Shown here: positions 8,880-18,525 of the stretch, piece by piece | How positions within the stretch are numbered: position 1 is the stretch's first letter | Layout of the letters: each line of letters starts with the position of its first letter | Assembly: GCA_913055825.1 (NCBI GenBank) | Contig: CAJXKB010000002.1 | Span: forward strand, 33,535-97,534 | Length of the DNA stretch: 64,000 bases | Origin: an uncultured Bacteroidota bacterium | GTDB taxonomy: Bacteria > Bacteroidota > Bacteroidia > Bacteroidales > F082 | Direction: 5' to 3' | Program-made: the position numbers and the translations under genes | Notes under the pieces: generated by a model | What the model was told of the DNA's origin: nothing | What the model saw: only the letters and a program-made list of their open reading frames with translations | Databases searched by the model: none

Positions 8880-9743
8880 CTAATATGTTTTTGTCATATC
8901 ATTGGGGATGGCCAGGATAAAGTTTGCCTGATTCAGGTAATTTTTGGCGAGCGTATCTACGGTTGGCTGTTCTACCGAAGTAATAGTCATAATTTTCAGT
9001 CCGGGTTTATATTGGTTTAAGTACCAGAGGATGCCCTGAAAATGATCGGAATGGTAAGAACCGTTATAATGGATAAACAGATTGCCATTGCCGGCATGTT
9101 GTGCAATAAAATAACCCATGGTGGCATCTTTTATAGCCTGTGCTTTAGGGAAATTGGCATTTCCGTGTCCCATAAGTTTCATTTGAGTGAGCATATCCTT
9201 ATAACATTTTAGTTCTGGGTCGTATGGAAAAGGCAGGGGTGCCATATACGATTTGGCTTCTCTTGAAAGGGTATCAAGCGCTTTTACACCGTGTTTGTAA
9301 ACTACTGAGGCATACCGCCTTGGTACGTTAGTGGCAACAAATGGGAGATGGTTATTATGGGCAAATTCCACAAGCGGTTTGTAATCTGTTTTATAGTTGG
9401 GCCATAACCGGGCTTCTTCTTCAAAGCTTTTCCTACTAATTTCGTTTTTCAGATATTCGTTAAGTATGAGTTGATTATCGCGTTCAAACATTTCGGCGCC
9501 CAACAACAGTTTGCCCTGGCGCCGCTGGTACAAATCTTTTGTTATTTCCAATTCAAACCAATGGCTTATGGGATTGTTGTGGAGTTCGCCAAAAAAGATA
9601 ACATCGGCCTGTTGTAATTGGTTCAACATTTTTTCATATCTGATTTTTTTTCCCTTGGCGGTAAAAAAGCGATAGGCGGGTTTGTCGCTTTTGAAAGAGG
9701 CAAAAGTGATAAACAAAGCCAAAAGAAGGACGATGCGTTTCAT
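8880..9743 (-). CDS. ChaN-family (haem-binding uptake, TIKI-like) exported protein
   Basis: A 287-residue protein. ATG at 9741-9743 gives a typical signal peptide (MKRIVLLLALFITFASF) without a lipobox cysteine; the longer frame from 9779 adds a basic leader and is not preferred. The family marks are ADVIFFGELHNNPISHWFEL near residue 50, with the conserved Glu-Leu-His, a second block LGAEMFERDNQ, and FIHYNGSYHSDHFQGI near the C-terminus. ChaN proteins bind haem and belong to the same superfamily as TIKI/TraB metal-dependent hydrolases. It starts 4 bp after the cdd stop, so it is in an operon with cdd, although no functional link between the two is obvious. Confidence 0.85.
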   Translation of the reverse strand: MKRIVLLLALFITFASFKSDKPAYRFFTAKGKKIRYEKMLNQLQQADVIFFGELHNNPISHWFELEITKDLYQRRQGKLLLGAEMFERDNQLILNEYLKNEISRKSFEEEARLWPNYKTDYKPLVEFAHNNHLPFVATNVPRRYASVVYKHGVKALDTLSREAKSYMAPLPFPYDPELKCYKDMLTQMKLMGHGNANFPKAQAIKDATMGYFIAQHAGNGNLFIHYNGSYHSDHFQGILWYLNQYKPGLKIMTITSVEQPTVDTLAKNYLNQANFILAIPNDMTKTY

Positions 9744-9747
9744 GTTT

Positions 9748-10245
9748 TTATTTTTTTGTTTTCTGAAGTTGTTTCTCATAAAAAGTAAAAGGTAGTAAGT
9801 TCTTGATTCCGTCCATCACATGGACAGGGCCTGATTCGCCTTGCATAATCAGCTTGATTTTACTTTGCTGCCTGTTTTCGGTTTCGGCAATTACCTGCCG
9901 ACATGATCCACAGGGGGTGATGGGCCGGGCCATTACAAAATGATCGGCTTTTGCCGTAATGGCCATGGCTTTTACTGCTACTCCCGGGTATTGCGAGTTG
10001 GCATAAAACAGGGCTACACGCTCGGCACATAATCCCGACGGATAAGCAGCATTTTCCTGATTTGAGCCACAAATTACTTCTCCATTTTCCAGCAATACAG
10101 CGGCACCCACATGAAATTCGGAATAGGGTGCGTACGAACGGGCTGCCGACTCAAGTGCTTTGATTAATAAATTCCGGTCTTCAGGAGTTAATTCTGTTTC
10201 ATTTTCAAATTCCTCAAATTCCAGTTTAATTTCCTTCTTCTGCAT
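9748..10245 (-). CDS. cdd: Cytidine deaminase
   Basis: A 165-residue zinc-dependent deaminase of the homotetrameric size class. The zinc and catalytic motifs are CAE at residues 73-75 (GLCAERVALF) and PCGSCRQ with Cys112 and Cys115. Substrate residues are visible in FHVGAAVLLENG and GSNQENAAYPSG. The enzyme converts (deoxy)cytidine to (deoxy)uridine in pyrimidine salvage. The acidic N-terminal 20 residues are extra compared with short family members. A possible -7 box (CAAATTTA on the plus strand at 10252-10259, TAAATTTG on the coding strand) lies only 6 bp from the start and may be fortuitous. Confidence 0.95.
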   Translation of the reverse strand: MQKKEIKLEFEEFENETELTPEDRNLLIKALESAARSYAPYSEFHVGAAVLLENGEVICGSNQENAAYPSGLCAERVALFYANSQYPGVAVKAMAITAKADHFVMARPITPCGSCRQVIAETENRQQSKIKLIMQGESGPVHVMDGIKNLLPFTFYEKQLQKTKK

Positions 10246-10283
10246 GCTTTACAAATTTAGTGCTAAGATAGAAAAAATGTGGG

Positions 10284-11942
10284 TTAAACTGCATTCTTCC
10301 TTTGTTTCCCAAAAAGGATGAGGGAAGTAAAAAAAGCAAAAAGCATGACTCCGGCATGGGTTTCCAATGTGTCGTCGGAGAGCATGGAAATGAGCATAAT
10401 AAGATAAAAAACAACGAAGAAATAATCGCGATAAGCGTGGGTTATCAGTACCGGATAAATGAGCGCAAAAAGGAAAATCAGTAAGCCAAAAATGCCAAAT
10501 GCCACAAAAATTGCCAGATATTGGTTGTGGGCATGAAACATGAATTTGCGACTCAGCTGTGAGTGCATGGCTGAAAACTCACCGTAAAAAGCATCTTGTA
10601 GATCACCTGTCCCCACGCCATGCCAAAAGTTGCTTTTTATGATGCCGAGCGAGGCTTTGGTGTATTCAATACGTTGCATGAGCGAATTGCCACTGGGGTT
10701 TCCTGTACTTTTGTAAACCTGATAACCTTTCAGTATTTTTAAAATCCGCGATCGTAATCCAGGATGTTTAAGGTAGTTATAATTGGCAACGCCATTTTCA
10801 ACCCGATTAATATCGCGTGATGTTAGTGCAGCAACTCCTGCGGCATCTTTTCGTAAATTTTTTGAAGTAAGATATCGAATTAGTGTCTCGCGAAGCTCGT
10901 TGCCTTGTTTGTCGGTCCCGTTAAAATCTATCGAACTCCGCTGGTTCCAAGCTTTTTTTAGTTCGGATTCGCACAAATACCATCCCACATATTTTCCATC
11001 TTCCACGCCTTGGTTAATAGTATCGAAGGTGTAAGGATTTCCTAACGCTGTCAATTTATCTGGAGGTGCCGTTGGCAGGATTACCGTAGTGGCTTCGTGG
11101 ACAACATCTTTTACATAAGTATATAAAAACGACGGAATTGCAAGTATGAGCAGGAACAGGGTTCCTTTTAAAATAAGGTTCCGGATTTTGAACGTAAGAA
11201 AAATCAGGTAAAAAATCCCGATAATCAGGATGATGCTTAGGGAAGTGATTGATTCCATCAGGGACAAAAAAACAAGAAACCAAAGGGCCATTAACCCCAT
11301 TGAAATTTTCTGTTTTTGATTAAAATGATGATCTGCAATAATAAAATAAAGCAAAATAAAAAAGCCAAAACTAATGTTGAGGCCAAAGCGGACGGAAGAA
11401 ATGAAAGGGCTTATTTCGCGAATATCCAGAAAATCACCTTTTACCAACAAATAACTGCTATACAAAGTGCCGATAAAAACAGCACAGAGGTAATAAAGCA
11501 ACAGTTTACGGAACCATCGATAATCAAGCTTTGGCATGCCTGCGAAAACAAGCGGGAAGAAAAATAATGGAAGTTTCACCTTCAGGTCTTTCATCCCATA
11601 TGCAAAATTAGAGGTGAAAAACAGTCCGGCGAGATGTAAAAAGTAAATCGAAGCAAAAATTACTGCTGCTTTATTGTGCAAAAAGCGATTGAATTTTTCG
11701 TTTAGATTTTGTTTTGTCAGGTGCCATACGTATGCTAAAAACGGAGAAATTCCCCGGATAAATCCTTTTTGCCGAAAAAAACGCAGGGCTACTTCCCCCT
11801 GAAAATCCTCCATCAGCCAAAGTACAAACAAGAGTATCGAACCCATGCTCATGGTGTATTTGGATAAGGGAAGGCTTATGGCAATATAAACCAATATCCA
11901 AAAGTAAAATTGGAAATAGATATTTTTTTTACCAAGGGTCAT
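10284..11942 (-). CDS. O-antigen ligase/polymerase-like membrane protein (Wzy_C family)
   Basis: A 552-residue polytopic protein from ATG 11942; the frame can be extended to a TTG at 11954, which is less likely. It has about ten or more membrane helices. A long periplasmic loop of roughly 150 residues (about positions 280-440, rich in charged and polar residues) sits before the Wzy_C signature WHGVGTGDLQDAF and HNQYLAIFVAFGIFGLLIF. The conserved His in HNQYL and the large loop are features of WaaL-type ligases and Wzy polymerases, which act on undecaprenyl-diphosphate-linked glycans at the outer face of the inner membrane. It lies in the same minus-strand run as two glycosyltransferases and an Lpt permease, which supports a surface-glycan role. 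Ligase and polymerase cannot be told apart. Confidence 0.8.
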   Translation of the reverse strand: MTLGKKNIYFQFYFWILVYIAISLPLSKYTMSMGSILLFVLWLMEDFQGEVALRFFRQKGFIRGISPFLAYVWHLTKQNLNEKFNRFLHNKAAVIFASIYFLHLAGLFFTSNFAYGMKDLKVKLPLFFFPLVFAGMPKLDYRWFRKLLLYYLCAVFIGTLYSSYLLVKGDFLDIREISPFISSVRFGLNISFGFFILLYFIIADHHFNQKQKISMGLMALWFLVFLSLMESITSLSIILIIGIFYLIFLTFKIRNLILKGTLFLLILAIPSFLYTYVKDVVHEATTVILPTAPPDKLTALGNPYTFDTINQGVEDGKYVGWYLCESELKKAWNQRSSIDFNGTDKQGNELRETLIRYLTSKNLRKDAAGVAALTSRDINRVENGVANYNYLKHPGLRSRILKILKGYQVYKSTGNPSGNSLMQRIEYTKASLGIIKSNFWHGVGTGDLQDAFYGEFSAMHSQLSRKFMFHAHNQYLAIFVAFGIFGLLIFLFALIYPVLITHAYRDYFFVVFYLIMLISMLSDDTLETHAGVMLFAFFTSLILFGKQRKNAV

Positions 11943-11969
11943 TCGATTTATCAATATGATTTCAAATGA

Positions 11970-13643
11970 TTATTTACCTGATTTAGAGGCTGTCGGCTTT
12001 GGCTTTCTTAAAATAGCCTTATACCGGGTATGGTTGTTCAGTATGTCTATTGCTTTGGTTACTTCATCATCGTTTACAAGTGAAGCTTCGGTTTTTCCCG
12101 ATTGATAAAAATAGCGGGTAACAATTTCCATGCGGAGCATCTCATCAATTTCACTTTTATGTTTGTCGAGGTCATTTTTCTTTTCCCGGTTTAGCCGTTG
12201 TAGCAGGCTGTCCAAACCGGGTTTTAAGGCGTCATAATAACCTTCTCGTTTAGCACTTTGGTTCAGGCGTTTAATTAATGCTCCGGTTTCGGTTTTATAG
12301 CTAAAACCTTTTTTCAATACAAATTGTTTGAACCGGTTAAAAGTAGTATCGCTAATGCGGAAGTCACGCGGGCCGGATATAGAGTCATGTTTCAGGTAAA
12401 ATTTATTGGCAAAATCGAAAATATAATTTTGCGCATACAGATCGGCCGAAAGCTGACTGAAAACAGTGGGTTTCAGTGAAATGTCGGGTTTTAGCCCGCC
12501 GCCGTCATATACTGTCCGGCCATGTTTGGTTTTAAAAGCAGAAATTAATGAATCGGGGACTTTTGCAGCCCGGCCTCTTTTTCCTCTGTGAAAATAGTCG
12601 ATAGCCTGGATACACCTCCCGCTGGGGATGTAGTATTTTGCAATGGTTACTTTCATTTTGGCCCCGTAAGGCAAAGACACCACATTTTGAACCAGCCCTT
12701 TGCCAAAAGTACGTTGGCCGATGATTACCGCACGGTCGAGGTCCTGCATTGAGCCGGCCACAATTTCCGAGGCGGAAGCGGTATTTTCATTTACTAAAAT
12801 GGCGAGGGGAATTTTGGCGTCCACTACCGGAGCGGTTGTTTTGCGTACACTGGTGTTAGCTTGTAATTTACCTTTTGTTGTAACAATGGTCTGGCCTTTT
12901 TTCACAAAAATATTGGCTATGTTCACAGCTTCGTTCAGCAATCCTCCTCCATTGTTTCGCAGGTCGAGGATGACCCCTTTAATATGGTGGTTATTTTTTA
13001 AATCGAGAAAAGCATTCCTCACATCATTCGCGGCATTGGGGTTAAACTGGCTCAGGCTGATATATCCGATATCTTTGCCTACTACGCCGTAATAAGGTAC
13101 GTTGGGAATTTTAATTTTTTGTCGTTTAATCTTCAGCGTAGTTGTTGCCGAGTCGCCAAAATGTTGAATGCTAAGGTTTAAAGCTGATCCCGGTGATCCC
13201 TTCAATAAGTTACTAACTTTGGAAGAGGTCATGTTTTTGGCCGATTTGCCATTGATGGCAATAATTTTATCACCGGCTTTCAATCCTGCTTTTTGGGCCG
13301 GAAAATTTTGGTAAGGTTCGGTAATTACGACATAATGTCCTTGTTGTTGAATTAACGCGCCTATGCCGCCATATACGCCCTGCGTCATTAATTTAAAATT
13401 GGATAATTCTGCTGGCGGAATAAAAATAGTATAAGGGTCCATCTTTCCCAGCATGGCCTTTATGGCTGTGGTAGTCATTTTTACAGGATTGATACTGTCG
13501 GCATAATTCAAATTCAACTGTCGCAGGACTGCCGAATAGGTTTCAATACTTTTGGCAATTTTAAAATTATTTTGATCCTGGGCATTTAGTTGCGTATATC
13601 CGATGATCAAAAAGCTAAGTACGAAAATTGTTTTTCTTAACAT
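11970..13643 (-). CDS. S41 family C-terminal processing peptidase
   Basis: A 557-residue exported protease. The signal peptide covers about residues 1-21 (ending LNAQ). A PDZ domain lies at about 88-165 (GVYGGIGALIQQ, LKAGDKIIAINGKS). The S41 catalytic domain follows with LDLRNNGGG, the nucleophile Ser290 in NENTASASEI and the general base Lys315 in TFGKGLVQ; the 25-residue Ser-Lys spacing equals that of E. coli Prc. A helical C-terminal extension of about 200 residues is normal for the Bacteroidota CTP group. It cleaves periplasmic proteins from the C-terminal side. It is 19 bp downstream of yidD on the same strand, an arrangement commonly seen in this phylum. Confidence 0.93.
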   Translation of the reverse strand: MLRKTIFVLSFLIIGYTQLNAQDQNNFKIAKSIETYSAVLRQLNLNYADSINPVKMTTTAIKAMLGKMDPYTIFIPPAELSNFKLMTQGVYGGIGALIQQQGHYVVITEPYQNFPAQKAGLKAGDKIIAINGKSAKNMTSSKVSNLLKGSPGSALNLSIQHFGDSATTTLKIKRQKIKIPNVPYYGVVGKDIGYISLSQFNPNAANDVRNAFLDLKNNHHIKGVILDLRNNGGGLLNEAVNIANIFVKKGQTIVTTKGKLQANTSVRKTTAPVVDAKIPLAILVNENTASASEIVAGSMQDLDRAVIIGQRTFGKGLVQNVVSLPYGAKMKVTIAKYYIPSGRCIQAIDYFHRGKRGRAAKVPDSLISAFKTKHGRTVYDGGGLKPDISLKPTVFSQLSADLYAQNYIFDFANKFYLKHDSISGPRDFRISDTTFNRFKQFVLKKGFSYKTETGALIKRLNQSAKREGYYDALKPGLDSLLQRLNREKKNDLDKHKSEIDEMLRMEIVTRYFYQSGKTEASLVNDDEVTKAIDILNNHTRYKAILRKPKPTASKSGK

Positions 13644-13662
13644 GTAAATTATCTTTTAATTT

Positions 13663-13884
13663 TTAAGGGACCGGGTCATATCCGCTGCCACCCCACGGGT
13701 TACAGGATAAAACTCTTTTCAACGCCATCCATCCGCCTTTAAAAGGGCCGTATTTATTGATAGCTTCCACGCTATATACCGAGCAAGTAGGTGTATAGCG
13801 GCAGGAGCGGCCAATAAAGGGCGATAAGGTGTATTGATAAATCCTGATTAGTAGAACGAAAAATTTCCCCAGTAACTTACTCAT
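13663..13884 (-). CDS. yidD: Membrane protein insertion efficiency factor YidD
   Basis: A 73-residue protein of the expected YidD length, with the family core RSCRYTPTCSVYSVEAINKYG followed by KGGWMALKRVLSCNPWGGSGYDPVP. The three conserved cysteines are present. An N-terminal amphipathic/hydrophobic helix (LGKFFVLLIRIYQYTLSPF) anchors it at the inner membrane, where it is thought to assist YidC. Its start overlaps the end of rnpA by 8 bp, which points to translational coupling. rpmH and yidC, which are neighbours in many other phyla, are not next to it here. Confidence 0.95.
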   Translation of the reverse strand: MSKLLGKFFVLLIRIYQYTLSPFIGRSCRYTPTCSVYSVEAINKYGPFKGGWMALKRVLSCNPWGGSGYDPVP

Positions 13885-14290
13885 ATTCTTGTTTTAATTG
13901 TTGCAAAGCTATGATTATTTTCCTTTCTATTTCGCTAAACGAAATGAGTTGGCGTGCCGTGTAAATAAACCCAATCACATATATCTTGCTTTTGTACTCA
14001 TTTTTTTCAGTCGTGTTCAATATAAACTTATTTCTACGGTAAGCCTCACGTACGAGTCTTTTGATTCGATTGCGGTCAACCGCCCTTTTGAAATTTCGTT
14101 TGGGAACACTGATAAGGATTTTAGCCAGATAAACAGCCGGTTCATCCAGACGAAGATAAACGACTTTAAAAGGAAATTGAAAAAAGTTGTTACCTTCTTT
14201 AAAAAGCCGGTCAATTAACTTTTTCTCAAATAAGCGCTCTTCTTTCTTAAAAGTCTGACGTAAGCTGTTTGTTTCTGCTTCCAAAGTCAT
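13877..14290 (-). CDS. rnpA: Ribonuclease P protein component
   Basis: A 137-residue basic protein with the RNase P protein signature KRNFKRAVDRNRIKRLVREAYRRNK (residues about 70-95) and the N-terminal FKKEERLFEKKLIDRLFKEG. It binds the catalytic RNA and helps recognise the 5' leader of pre-tRNA. It precedes yidD with an 8-bp overlap. A -7 box lies 20 bp before its ATG (see 14310-14317), so rnpA probably starts the transcript that runs through yidD and the S41 peptidase. Confidence 0.94.
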   Translation of the reverse strand: MTLEAETNSLRQTFKKEERLFEKKLIDRLFKEGNNFFQFPFKVVYLRLDEPAVYLAKILISVPKRNFKRAVDRNRIKRLVREAYRRNKFILNTTEKNEYKSKIYVIGFIYTARQLISFSEIERKIIIALQQLKQEYE

Positions 14291-14309
14291 TTATCTGTTA
14301 TTTGAAGTG

Positions 14310-14317
14310 CAAAAATA
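14310..14317 (-). promoter_or_regulatory. Bacteroidota -7 box (TATTTTTG) for rnpA
   Basis: The plus strand reads CAAAAATA, giving TATTTTTG on the coding strand, a match to TAnnTTTG about 20 bp before the rnpA start. No clear -33 TTTG is seen at the right distance. Confidence 0.45.
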
Positions 14318-14395
14318 CGCCGAAATGTTTGAATGTGTCCGGCATACAGTGCAGGCAACGTAATATTTTAAAAATATTTAACGAAACCGATGCGC

Positions 14396-15565
14396 TTATT
14401 TCTGTTTAAATAATGTTTCCAGGCCGGCAGTAGCCGTTTCCCAATTAAAATTTTTCTGTACAAAATCCAGGGCATTGTCTGCAATTTTATTCCGGAGTTT
14501 TTGATTTTCCAAAAGGTTAATCAAGTGATTGGCCAACTCCTGTGCATTACTGCCGGCAAGGATTTCTTTTTCGTTTTGAGCGTGTAGCGCAGCACTGGCT
14601 AGGGGTGTGGTTACCGTGGGGATGTGCATGGCCATGGCTTCCAGTAATTTATTCTGAAGTCCGGTTCCCAGCCGCATGGGCGCAATAAAAACCTGCGATG
14701 TGGCATAAGCTTCCCTGATATCGTCCATCCAGCCGCTTACTTTTACTTTTTCCGAAGCCAGCCGCCTTATGCGTGGATGCGGATAAGCTCCTGCCAGTAA
14801 AAGTCGTGCCCCGGAAACTTTTTTCCAAACCATGGGCATAATTTCATGTACCAAAAATTCGGCTGCATCAATGTTTGGTGGATAATTCATGTTTCCCGTA
14901 AAAACAATTTCCTGTTTTTTTTCGGCTTTATATGGGGAAAAATAGGACATGTCCACGCCATTGTGAACTACCTTAATTTCATCCTTTCGGGGATGGGGGA
15001 TAAGTTGCTTATCTTGTTCGCTGATAATGGTTTTTCCGTCAAACAGGTCAAATATTTTTTTTTCAAAAACTGCCAGTCGTCGATGTTCGAGCAGCAAAAC
15101 GGGCTTTATAAAAAAAGAAGCTGTTTGTGTCCGCCTTTTCAAGCCATACGAAAAAGCATCCTGATAATCCAGTGTTTTGCGAATGGGCTCATCCATCAGA
15201 TAAAGGGCTGTCCGGGATAATTGTCCGTACAAATGGCCTGGTTGATATTCACGGATGAGCCGTTGGATTTTTCGGGCTGCTTTCCGGTTGTAAAAATAAC
15301 CTACCTGAAGGGGAAGCCCTTTAAAATAGGCCTTAAAAATATTGAAAACACGCTGTAAAAACGGTAAGTCGATAAAAGTAACCGATCGGCAATAGGGCTG
15401 CAATTGGGCAAAAGCTTTCTGCTTGTCGGTTTTTTTAATTGGGTTTAACGCACACAGGATGATTTCATTGTTTTTCGACAGTGCTTTTATCTGATGAAAA
15501 GCACGCAGCTTGTCTCCTTTTTCCAAAGGGTAGGGAATTCTGGAAAGTAAAACAAAAATCCTCAT
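14396..15565 (-). CDS. Glycosyltransferase, GT4-like
   Basis: A 389-residue GT-B fold glycosyltransferase. The N-terminal acceptor domain begins MRIFVLLSRIPYPLEKGDKLRAFHQIKALS, close to the sugar-transferase subgroup found in exopolysaccharide loci. The C-terminal donor domain has VVHNGVDMSYFSP, the segment IVFTGNMNYPPNIDAAEFLV and the nucleotide-sugar-binding part APMRLGTGLQNKLLEAMAMHIPTV. No signal peptide is present, so it is cytosolic. It is 40 bp downstream of another GT4-type gene and in line with an O-antigen ligase-like gene, so assembly of a lipid-linked surface glycan is likely. Donor and acceptor sugars are unknown. Confidence 0.85.
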   Translation of the reverse strand: MRIFVLLSRIPYPLEKGDKLRAFHQIKALSKNNEIILCALNPIKKTDKQKAFAQLQPYCRSVTFIDLPFLQRVFNIFKAYFKGLPLQVGYFYNRKAARKIQRLIREYQPGHLYGQLSRTALYLMDEPIRKTLDYQDAFSYGLKRRTQTASFFIKPVLLLEHRRLAVFEKKIFDLFDGKTIISEQDKQLIPHPRKDEIKVVHNGVDMSYFSPYKAEKKQEIVFTGNMNYPPNIDAAEFLVHEIMPMVWKKVSGARLLLAGAYPHPRIRRLASEKVKVSGWMDDIREAYATSQVFIAPMRLGTGLQNKLLEAMAMHIPTVTTPLASAALHAQNEKEILAGSNAQELANHLINLLENQKLRNKIADNALDFVQKNFNWETATAGLETLFKQK

Positions 15566-15605
15566 AATTTCCAGGCGTTGTTTAAGGCCTCACTGCCGGC
15601 AAAAG

Positions 15606-16805
15606 TCATAAAATTTTCTGATAAAATACACAAAGTTGTTTGATAATTTCGGTGTGATTATATTTTTCCGCAATAAGTTCCCGTGCATTTTTCCCTATCC
15701 GGATGGCTTCATCGGGGTGTTCAGTTAAAAATTGAATGGCCCTGGCGAAATCTTCCGGGGTGTCGGCTATCAATATATTTTTACCTGCTTGATAATCAAT
15801 ACCTTCGGCACCAACCGGAGTGGCTACAACCGGCTTTGCCAGGCTCATGCTTTCGAGGATTTTTATACGGATACCACTTCCTGATAACAATGGGGCAATA
15901 GATATTTTTCCGGTGTTGATAAAAGCCTGTGCCTCGGATACTTCGCCAAGTACTGTTACATTTTTAATATTGAGGTGTAAAAGTTTGTCGGGCATTTCAC
16001 GGCCTGCAAGGGCCAGTTTGATATTGGGAATTTTCTGTTGAAGACGCGGCCAGACCTCTTTTATAAACCATTCGATTCCTTCCTGATTTGGTAACCAGTT
16101 CATGGCGCCAATGTGTACCAAATCGTATTTTTCAGGAAATGTCGCATTTGATTTGGCTTTATGTAAGTCGATTCCAAAGGGAATACATTGTACTGATACT
16201 GATGTGTTTGCCCGGAAAAAAGCAGCATCTTTTTCCGAAATTGGTAAAATACCATCAAATTGATCCAATGCCTTTATTTCGTAGTTTTTCAGGGATTTAT
16301 GAAGGTAGGCGAGGTAGGCTTTTTTCAGGATGTTTTTTTCCTGACGATGCATTCTTTCCCAGATAAGATGTTCGATGTTATGCGCACGAAGCACAATCTT
16401 AGCCCGGCTGTGTTTTCTGATGACTTCAACATATGGGGTCATAAAAAGTGTTTCCATCTCGACAATATCAAATTGCCCGTGTTTTAAAAGTTCAATAAGC
16501 TTGTTGCGGAAAGCGGTTGAAATAAAACGTTGCACATGATACGACCGGCCCAAAATCCAGTTCCACAGTGCAGGCAAAAGTTTAATCCGTAAATCAAGCC
16601 TGACAAATTCAATATTTGTTTGTTGCCGGTATTGAGTTGGAATTTCATCCGGATTAACGTGATATTTAACTGAATCCACCGCTAACACTTTTACCGAATG
16701 TCCTTTTCGGAGCAAGCCTTCGATAAGCTGGTTCATAGCCATGGGGCCACCTTCTTTAGGCGGCCATGGTGATTTGTTACAGATGAATAATATTTTAAGG
16801 GACAT
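15606..16805 (-). CDS. Glycosyltransferase family 4 protein
   Basis: A 399-residue GT-B glycosyltransferase that starts MSLKILFICNKSPWPPKEGG and has the middle segment LRAHNIEHLIWERM. The donor-binding C-terminal domain reads CIPFGIDLHKAKS, then HIGAMNWLPNQEGIEWF, then APLLSGSGIRIKILESMSLAKPVVATPVGAEGI. The E-x7-E-like motif lies in the last segment. It sits 16 bp after the LptF/G-like gene and 40 bp before a second, distantly similar glycosyltransferase, so the three are probably co-transcribed. It shares the overall layout with that neighbour but the two are clearly diverged, so this is not a recent duplication. Confidence 0.87.
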   Translation of the reverse strand: MSLKILFICNKSPWPPKEGGPMAMNQLIEGLLRKGHSVKVLAVDSVKYHVNPDEIPTQYRQQTNIEFVRLDLRIKLLPALWNWILGRSYHVQRFISTAFRNKLIELLKHGQFDIVEMETLFMTPYVEVIRKHSRAKIVLRAHNIEHLIWERMHRQEKNILKKAYLAYLHKSLKNYEIKALDQFDGILPISEKDAAFFRANTSVSVQCIPFGIDLHKAKSNATFPEKYDLVHIGAMNWLPNQEGIEWFIKEVWPRLQQKIPNIKLALAGREMPDKLLHLNIKNVTVLGEVSEAQAFINTGKISIAPLLSGSGIRIKILESMSLAKPVVATPVGAEGIDYQAGKNILIADTPEDFARAIQFLTEHPDEAIRIGKNARELIAEKYNHTEIIKQLCVFYQKIL

Positions 16806-16821
16806 AGGTTCGGTACTCAGC

Positions 16822-18321
16822 TTATTTTTTGAATTTTAACAGATGAACTGCCGATGAAACATAAGTAATTAGTTTTGTCAGGCCTTCGTGTTTCCGGAAA
16901 TATTTTCGCCAGCTTTCGGTATCTAGCAGTGGCGCATCGGTAGTGGCTTTATAAGTCAGGAACAAGCCAATGGGCAGAATTACCAAAGCAGATAGCCAAA
17001 CGCCTGCTACAACACTCATTTCGCCGGTGCGGGCAGCTTTCTCGCCGGTAACGGATATAACGTGGTAAACCACGAAAAACAGTACCGATACCACCACAGG
17101 TAATCCCAGTCCCCCTTTGCGGATGATAGCGCCCAGCGGTGCCCCAATAAAAAAGAAAATTAAACAAGCCAGTGAAAGTTTAAATTTTTGATTCCACACA
17201 ATTTCATGACGGATAATTAATTCCTTTTTTGGCTTTATTATCCGGTGTTTATGAAAAAGAAAATTGTCCTTGGCATTGCGTGCTTTTCTTTGCGCAAGGT
17301 TCAGAATCTCAGCTTTAATGTCCGGGTTGAAATTCTGTAAAAAGGGATAAAGAATAGTTGAAGATGATTTTTGTTGAAGAACTGCTTTTGGTTTTGGTGG
17401 TTTTGTCTTTCCTGTGTCAGCTACGGCGAGATAACCGAACTTGCGAAATGAATTGATTCGGAAAGCCTTTTCGCGGTTTACTACCCTGCTGCTCAGCGAA
17501 TCAATGGCATGGTCGAGCTGACTGACATTCAGCATTGAATAATGTTTCCGGAACAGCGACTCTTTGGTATGGCTAAGATCCAGTTGCGAAAGGTCGAAAG
17601 TAAGTATTTGTTTAGTGAAGTGGAGCGATTCAAAAGGCCGCTTTTCGCGATAACCCCGCTCGTTGCTTATGTCGTGATATGAATAGCCATCATATAAAGT
17701 GAAAATAATTTTTTCCTGATTGGGTGTTAATTCCATGGTTCCGCGTTTGGCCACAGTAACCTTGTTATTTCCCATCCGTTGAGTATGATCATAAATCATC
17801 ACATCATAAATGGTTTTGTTGTCCTTGCCTTTACGCCCCACGCGGATAACATAACCATTTAAACTATTGTCAAATACTCCTTCATCTAAGTTAAAAGCCA
17901 GCTTTTTTTGACGCACATCATACAGTAGCGAACCGAATTTCAGGTTTGCAACCGGATAAACATAATTGGAAAACAAAAAAGCACTGATACTAATAAGGAC
18001 TGCCAAAATAGTAAGCGGCCTCATGGCTTTTCCGATAGAGATGCCGGAACTCTTCATGGAAACCAACTCATAATGTTCACCAAGGTTACCAAACGTCATG
18101 AGCGAAGAGAGTAACACAGCCAGGGGCAGGGCAAGGGGAATAAAAGTGGCAGAAGCATAAAACAATAATCGGAGAATCACATCCCAATCAAGTCCTTTTC
18201 CAACCAAATCGTCGATGTATTTCCACAGAAATTGCATCAACAATATAAAAAGTGTAATGAAAAAAGTAACCACAAAAGGTCCCAAAAAGGAACGAAGCAT
18301 ATATTCATGTAACTTTTTCAT
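16822..18321 (-). CDS. LptF/LptG family permease (YjgP/YjgQ)
   Basis: A 499-residue membrane protein with three N-terminal helices (about 15-35, 48-75, 98-118), a long periplasmic region and three C-terminal helices (about residues 375-460). The start KKLHEYMLRSFLGPFVVTFF is typical of LptF/LptG, the inner-membrane subunits of the LptB2FG exporter that extracts lipopolysaccharide. At 499 residues it is longer than the roughly 360 usual in Proteobacteria. The extra length is a charged insertion (about residues 215-350) with a predicted coil, which is typical of Bacteroidota homologues. It cannot be assigned to F or G specifically. It is transcribed away from dnaK. Confidence 0.88.
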   Translation of the reverse strand: MKKLHEYMLRSFLGPFVVTFFITLFILLMQFLWKYIDDLVGKGLDWDVILRLLFYASATFIPLALPLAVLLSSLMTFGNLGEHYELVSMKSSGISIGKAMRPLTILAVLISISAFLFSNYVYPVANLKFGSLLYDVRQKKLAFNLDEGVFDNSLNGYVIRVGRKGKDNKTIYDVMIYDHTQRMGNNKVTVAKRGTMELTPNQEKIIFTLYDGYSYHDISNERGYREKRPFESLHFTKQILTFDLSQLDLSHTKESLFRKHYSMLNVSQLDHAIDSLSSRVVNREKAFRINSFRKFGYLAVADTGKTKPPKPKAVLQQKSSSTILYPFLQNFNPDIKAEILNLAQRKARNAKDNFLFHKHRIIKPKKELIIRHEIVWNQKFKLSLACLIFFFIGAPLGAIIRKGGLGLPVVVSVLFFVVYHVISVTGEKAARTGEMSVVAGVWLSALVILPIGLFLTYKATTDAPLLDTESWRKYFRKHEGLTKLITYVSSAVHLLKFKK

Positions 18322-18525
18322 CTAAAATCTTCAATAATTTTTACAAAGATAGAGATTCTTTCGTGCCTTATGCCCGAGTTTTACATTTGTTCAATTTCCC
18401 TGACAAGGAAAGTTTATGATAATGGTTCGCTGTCTTTTTGTCAGAAACCGGCTGGCAGCTAAATTGTGGCAAACGCCCAACACGCTTAATACTTAAATAG
18501 TTGTAGTTCAGATATATAAAACATT